A stretch of DNA of 5,798 nt, taken from contig JAFZRK010000060.1 in NCBI GenBank assembly GCA_017619905.1, forward strand, positions 1 to 5,798. Direction: 5' to 3'. The position numbers and the translations under genes were made by a program. The notes beneath the pieces were generated by a model that ran no database searches, had not been told where the DNA came from, and was given only the letters and a program-made list of their open reading frames with translations. Below are positions 5,047 through 5,798 of this stretch, one piece after another (the stretch's first letter is position 1; every line of letters starts with the position of its first letter). Source of the stretch: Bacillota bacterium (lineage in GTDB: Bacteria > Bacillota > Clostridia > Peptostreptococcales > Anaerovoracaceae).

Positions 5047-5085
5047 CGGTCTACAGGACGCAGATCATTATGCGTGTCCAGACCG
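5047..5085. other. imperfect long stem-loop in the thpR 3' region
   Basis: CGGTCT (5047-5052) pairs with AGACCG (5080-5085), and inside it GGACGCA (5056-5062) pairs with TGCGT-G-TCC (5071-5079) with one bulged G. A 3-base bulge (5053-5055) sits between the two stems and the loop is 8 bases. The 13 pairs make a substantial hairpin on either strand. No T-run follows on either side, so it is not a standard terminator. It lies between the thpR stop and the terminator at 4990-5019, and could protect the 3' end or act with the terminator. Confidence 0.5.
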
Positions 5086-5102
5086 CGCCGAGCCCCTGTG
5101 TG

Positions 5103-5657
5103 TCAGTCGGCCTCGATGGCGCCGATCTCCGTGTATATCATGCCGTTTTTGCCGCGGTCCGAGCGCATCAGCGAGATGCGCCGCACCGTCATCCGCGCGT
5201 CAGGGATCTGCAGCGCCGGCAGGTTTGCGCGGCCAGCGTCAGAATCGTCCGGATCGTTCCCTGCGAGACCGTTCCGCCCGAAGTCCGCCCTGCGCAGCAC
5301 CGTAATGTGAGGCACGAAACGCTTGCGGTCGAACGGGACGCCCGCCTCCGCCAGCGCCCTGCGCACCCTTCGCGCCACGGCCTCCAGCGCCGCCGTATCG
5401 CTGACGCCCACCCACCACAGATCGCCGAAGCATCCGCAGCCGTCCAGCCGCAGATCGAAAGGCCGGAAGCTCACTGTTTCCAGGGCCTCCAGCGCCTCGT
5501 CCGGGCACGGCATCTCGCCGATGAACGCCAGCGTCAGGTGCAGGTTCTCCGCCTTGGTGAAGCTGCCGCAAGCCCCCGCAAAACGCAGCGAGCCCTGGAC
5601 CTCCGCCAGGGCATCGAGCATTTCGTTGTTAAGTTGGATCGCAATGAAGAGGCGCAT
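5103..5657 (-). CDS. thpR: RNA 2',3'-cyclic phosphodiesterase
   Basis: A 184-residue member of the 2H phosphoesterase superfamily (ThpR/LigT type), which opens 2',3'-cyclic phosphate ends of RNA to 2'-phosphates. It begins with the family's MRLFIAIQL strand and carries both catalytic HxTx motifs: HLTLAFIGE with H40 and T42, and HITVLRR with H117 and T119, preceded by FDRKRFVPH as is typical. Between them is the usual WVGV segment (81-84), and the end has VRRISLMRSD-x-GKNGMIYTEIG, the standard closing strands. Length is normal. A loop at about 126-148 (GRNGLAGNDPDDSDAGRANL) is somewhat extended and polar and is probably a surface insertion. ATG at 5655-5657 has GGAG 7 bases upstream. It starts 4 bases after the stop of the preceding partial gene, so the two form an operon, and is followed by a terminator. 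The cellular RNA substrate is not established for most bacteria. Confidence 0.93.
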   Translation of the reverse strand: MRLFIAIQLNNEMLDALAEVQGSLRFAGACGSFTKAENLHLTLAFIGEMPCPDEALEALETVSFRPFDLRLDGCGCFGDLWWVGVSDTAALEAVARRVRRALAEAGVPFDRKRFVPHITVLRRADFGRNGLAGNDPDDSDAGRANLPALQIPDARMTVRRISLMRSDRGKNGMIYTEIGAIEAD

Positions 5658-5661
5658 TACC

Positions 5662-5798
5662 CTACTCCAACAACCCCTCTATGCTCTCCAGGATGTTGGA
5701 GAAGAGGACGTCGGTCAGGTCGGCGGGGACCTCGGTTATCAGCCATTTGCCGTCCACCTGCACCAGCGCAAACGTCAGCGTTGCGTCCTTGGTGCCGG
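5662..5798 (-). CDS. C-terminal end of an unidentified protein (start outside window)
   Basis: The - strand frame entering from the right edge ends at TAG 5662-5664 and gives the last 44 residues: GTKDATLTFALVQVDGKWLI, then TEVPADLTDVLFSNILESIEGLLE. The segment TLTFALVQVDGKWLITEV is a beta hairpin of the kind that ends NTF2-like or DUF4878-type extracytoplasmic domains, where a strand closes with DGKWKI or a similar phrase. A short amphipathic helix follows. Such domains are common in Firmicutes lipoproteins, but too little is visible to assign one. It lies 4 bases before thpR in the same operon. The frame is reliable; the family suggestion is weak inference. Confidence 0.72.
   Translation of the reverse strand, partial: GTKDATLTFALVQVDGKWLITEVPADLTDVLFSNILESIEGLLE

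Noticed and set aside
1..5798. Defence system, mobile element, CRISPR array or biosynthetic cluster
   Set aside because: No transposase, integrase, direct repeat array, toxin-antitoxin pair or defence-family motif was found; the gene order looks like ordinary chromosomal operons.

Overview
This is a GC-rich (roughly 60% by eye) bacterial chromosome segment with ordinary, tightly packed genes and no sign of a mobile element, CRISPR array, rRNA or tRNA. Strong Shine-Dalgarno sites, consensus sigma-A style promoters, a stand-alone methionine-synthase-activation-like protein and several small clostridial-looking conserved proteins suggest a GC-rich anaerobic member of the Clostridia/Firmicutes. 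That assignment is inference and no marker gene fixes it. Ile is frequently encoded by ATA, which is odd for such GC-rich DNA.

Layout: one gene tail enters from the left on the + strand (1-359) and ends at a good intrinsic terminator (375-417), with a second weaker candidate behind it (433-470). Everything else is on the - strand and reads right to left. From the right edge: the C-terminal end of an unidentified protein (5662-5798), then four bases later thpR, an RNA 2',3'-cyclic phosphodiesterase (5103-5657). A 3' region follows with an imperfect stem-loop (5047-5085) and an intrinsic terminator (about 4990-5019). An extended -10 promoter (4980-5008) abuts this terminator and appears to start transcription at, or within a base or two of, the ATG of a low-molecular-weight protein tyrosine phosphatase (4488-4973), so its mRNA is probably leaderless. 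Next is a small Cys-rich conserved protein (4014-4433), then a 116-base GC-rich gap (3898-4013) with no clear terminator and only a weak -10-like match.

The next group is tightly coupled: a B12/methionine-synthase-activation-like protein (3211-3897) overlaps by ATGA a membrane-anchored glycerophosphodiester phosphodiesterase (2192-3214), followed after 7 bases by an unidentified 171-residue protein (1669-2184). A clean promoter (1613-1642) carrying a duplicated 8-base element then drives a third group: a 61-residue single-pass membrane protein (1377-1562), an acidic 55-residue protein whose ATG directly follows the previous stop codon (1209-1376), and an MBL-fold hydrolase with an altered metal motif (477-1166). 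That group converges on the left-hand gene.

The genes look like unrelated housekeeping and accessory metabolism (phospholipid headgroup turnover, RNA end processing, protein dephosphorylation, corrinoid enzyme maintenance) rather than one pathway. I did not find a convincing new multi-gene system. The best leads are the leaderless phosphatase promoter built against the upstream terminator, the repeat-bearing promoter at 1613-1647, the small-protein pair, and the unusual metal or cofactor motifs in the MBL-fold and activation-domain-like proteins.
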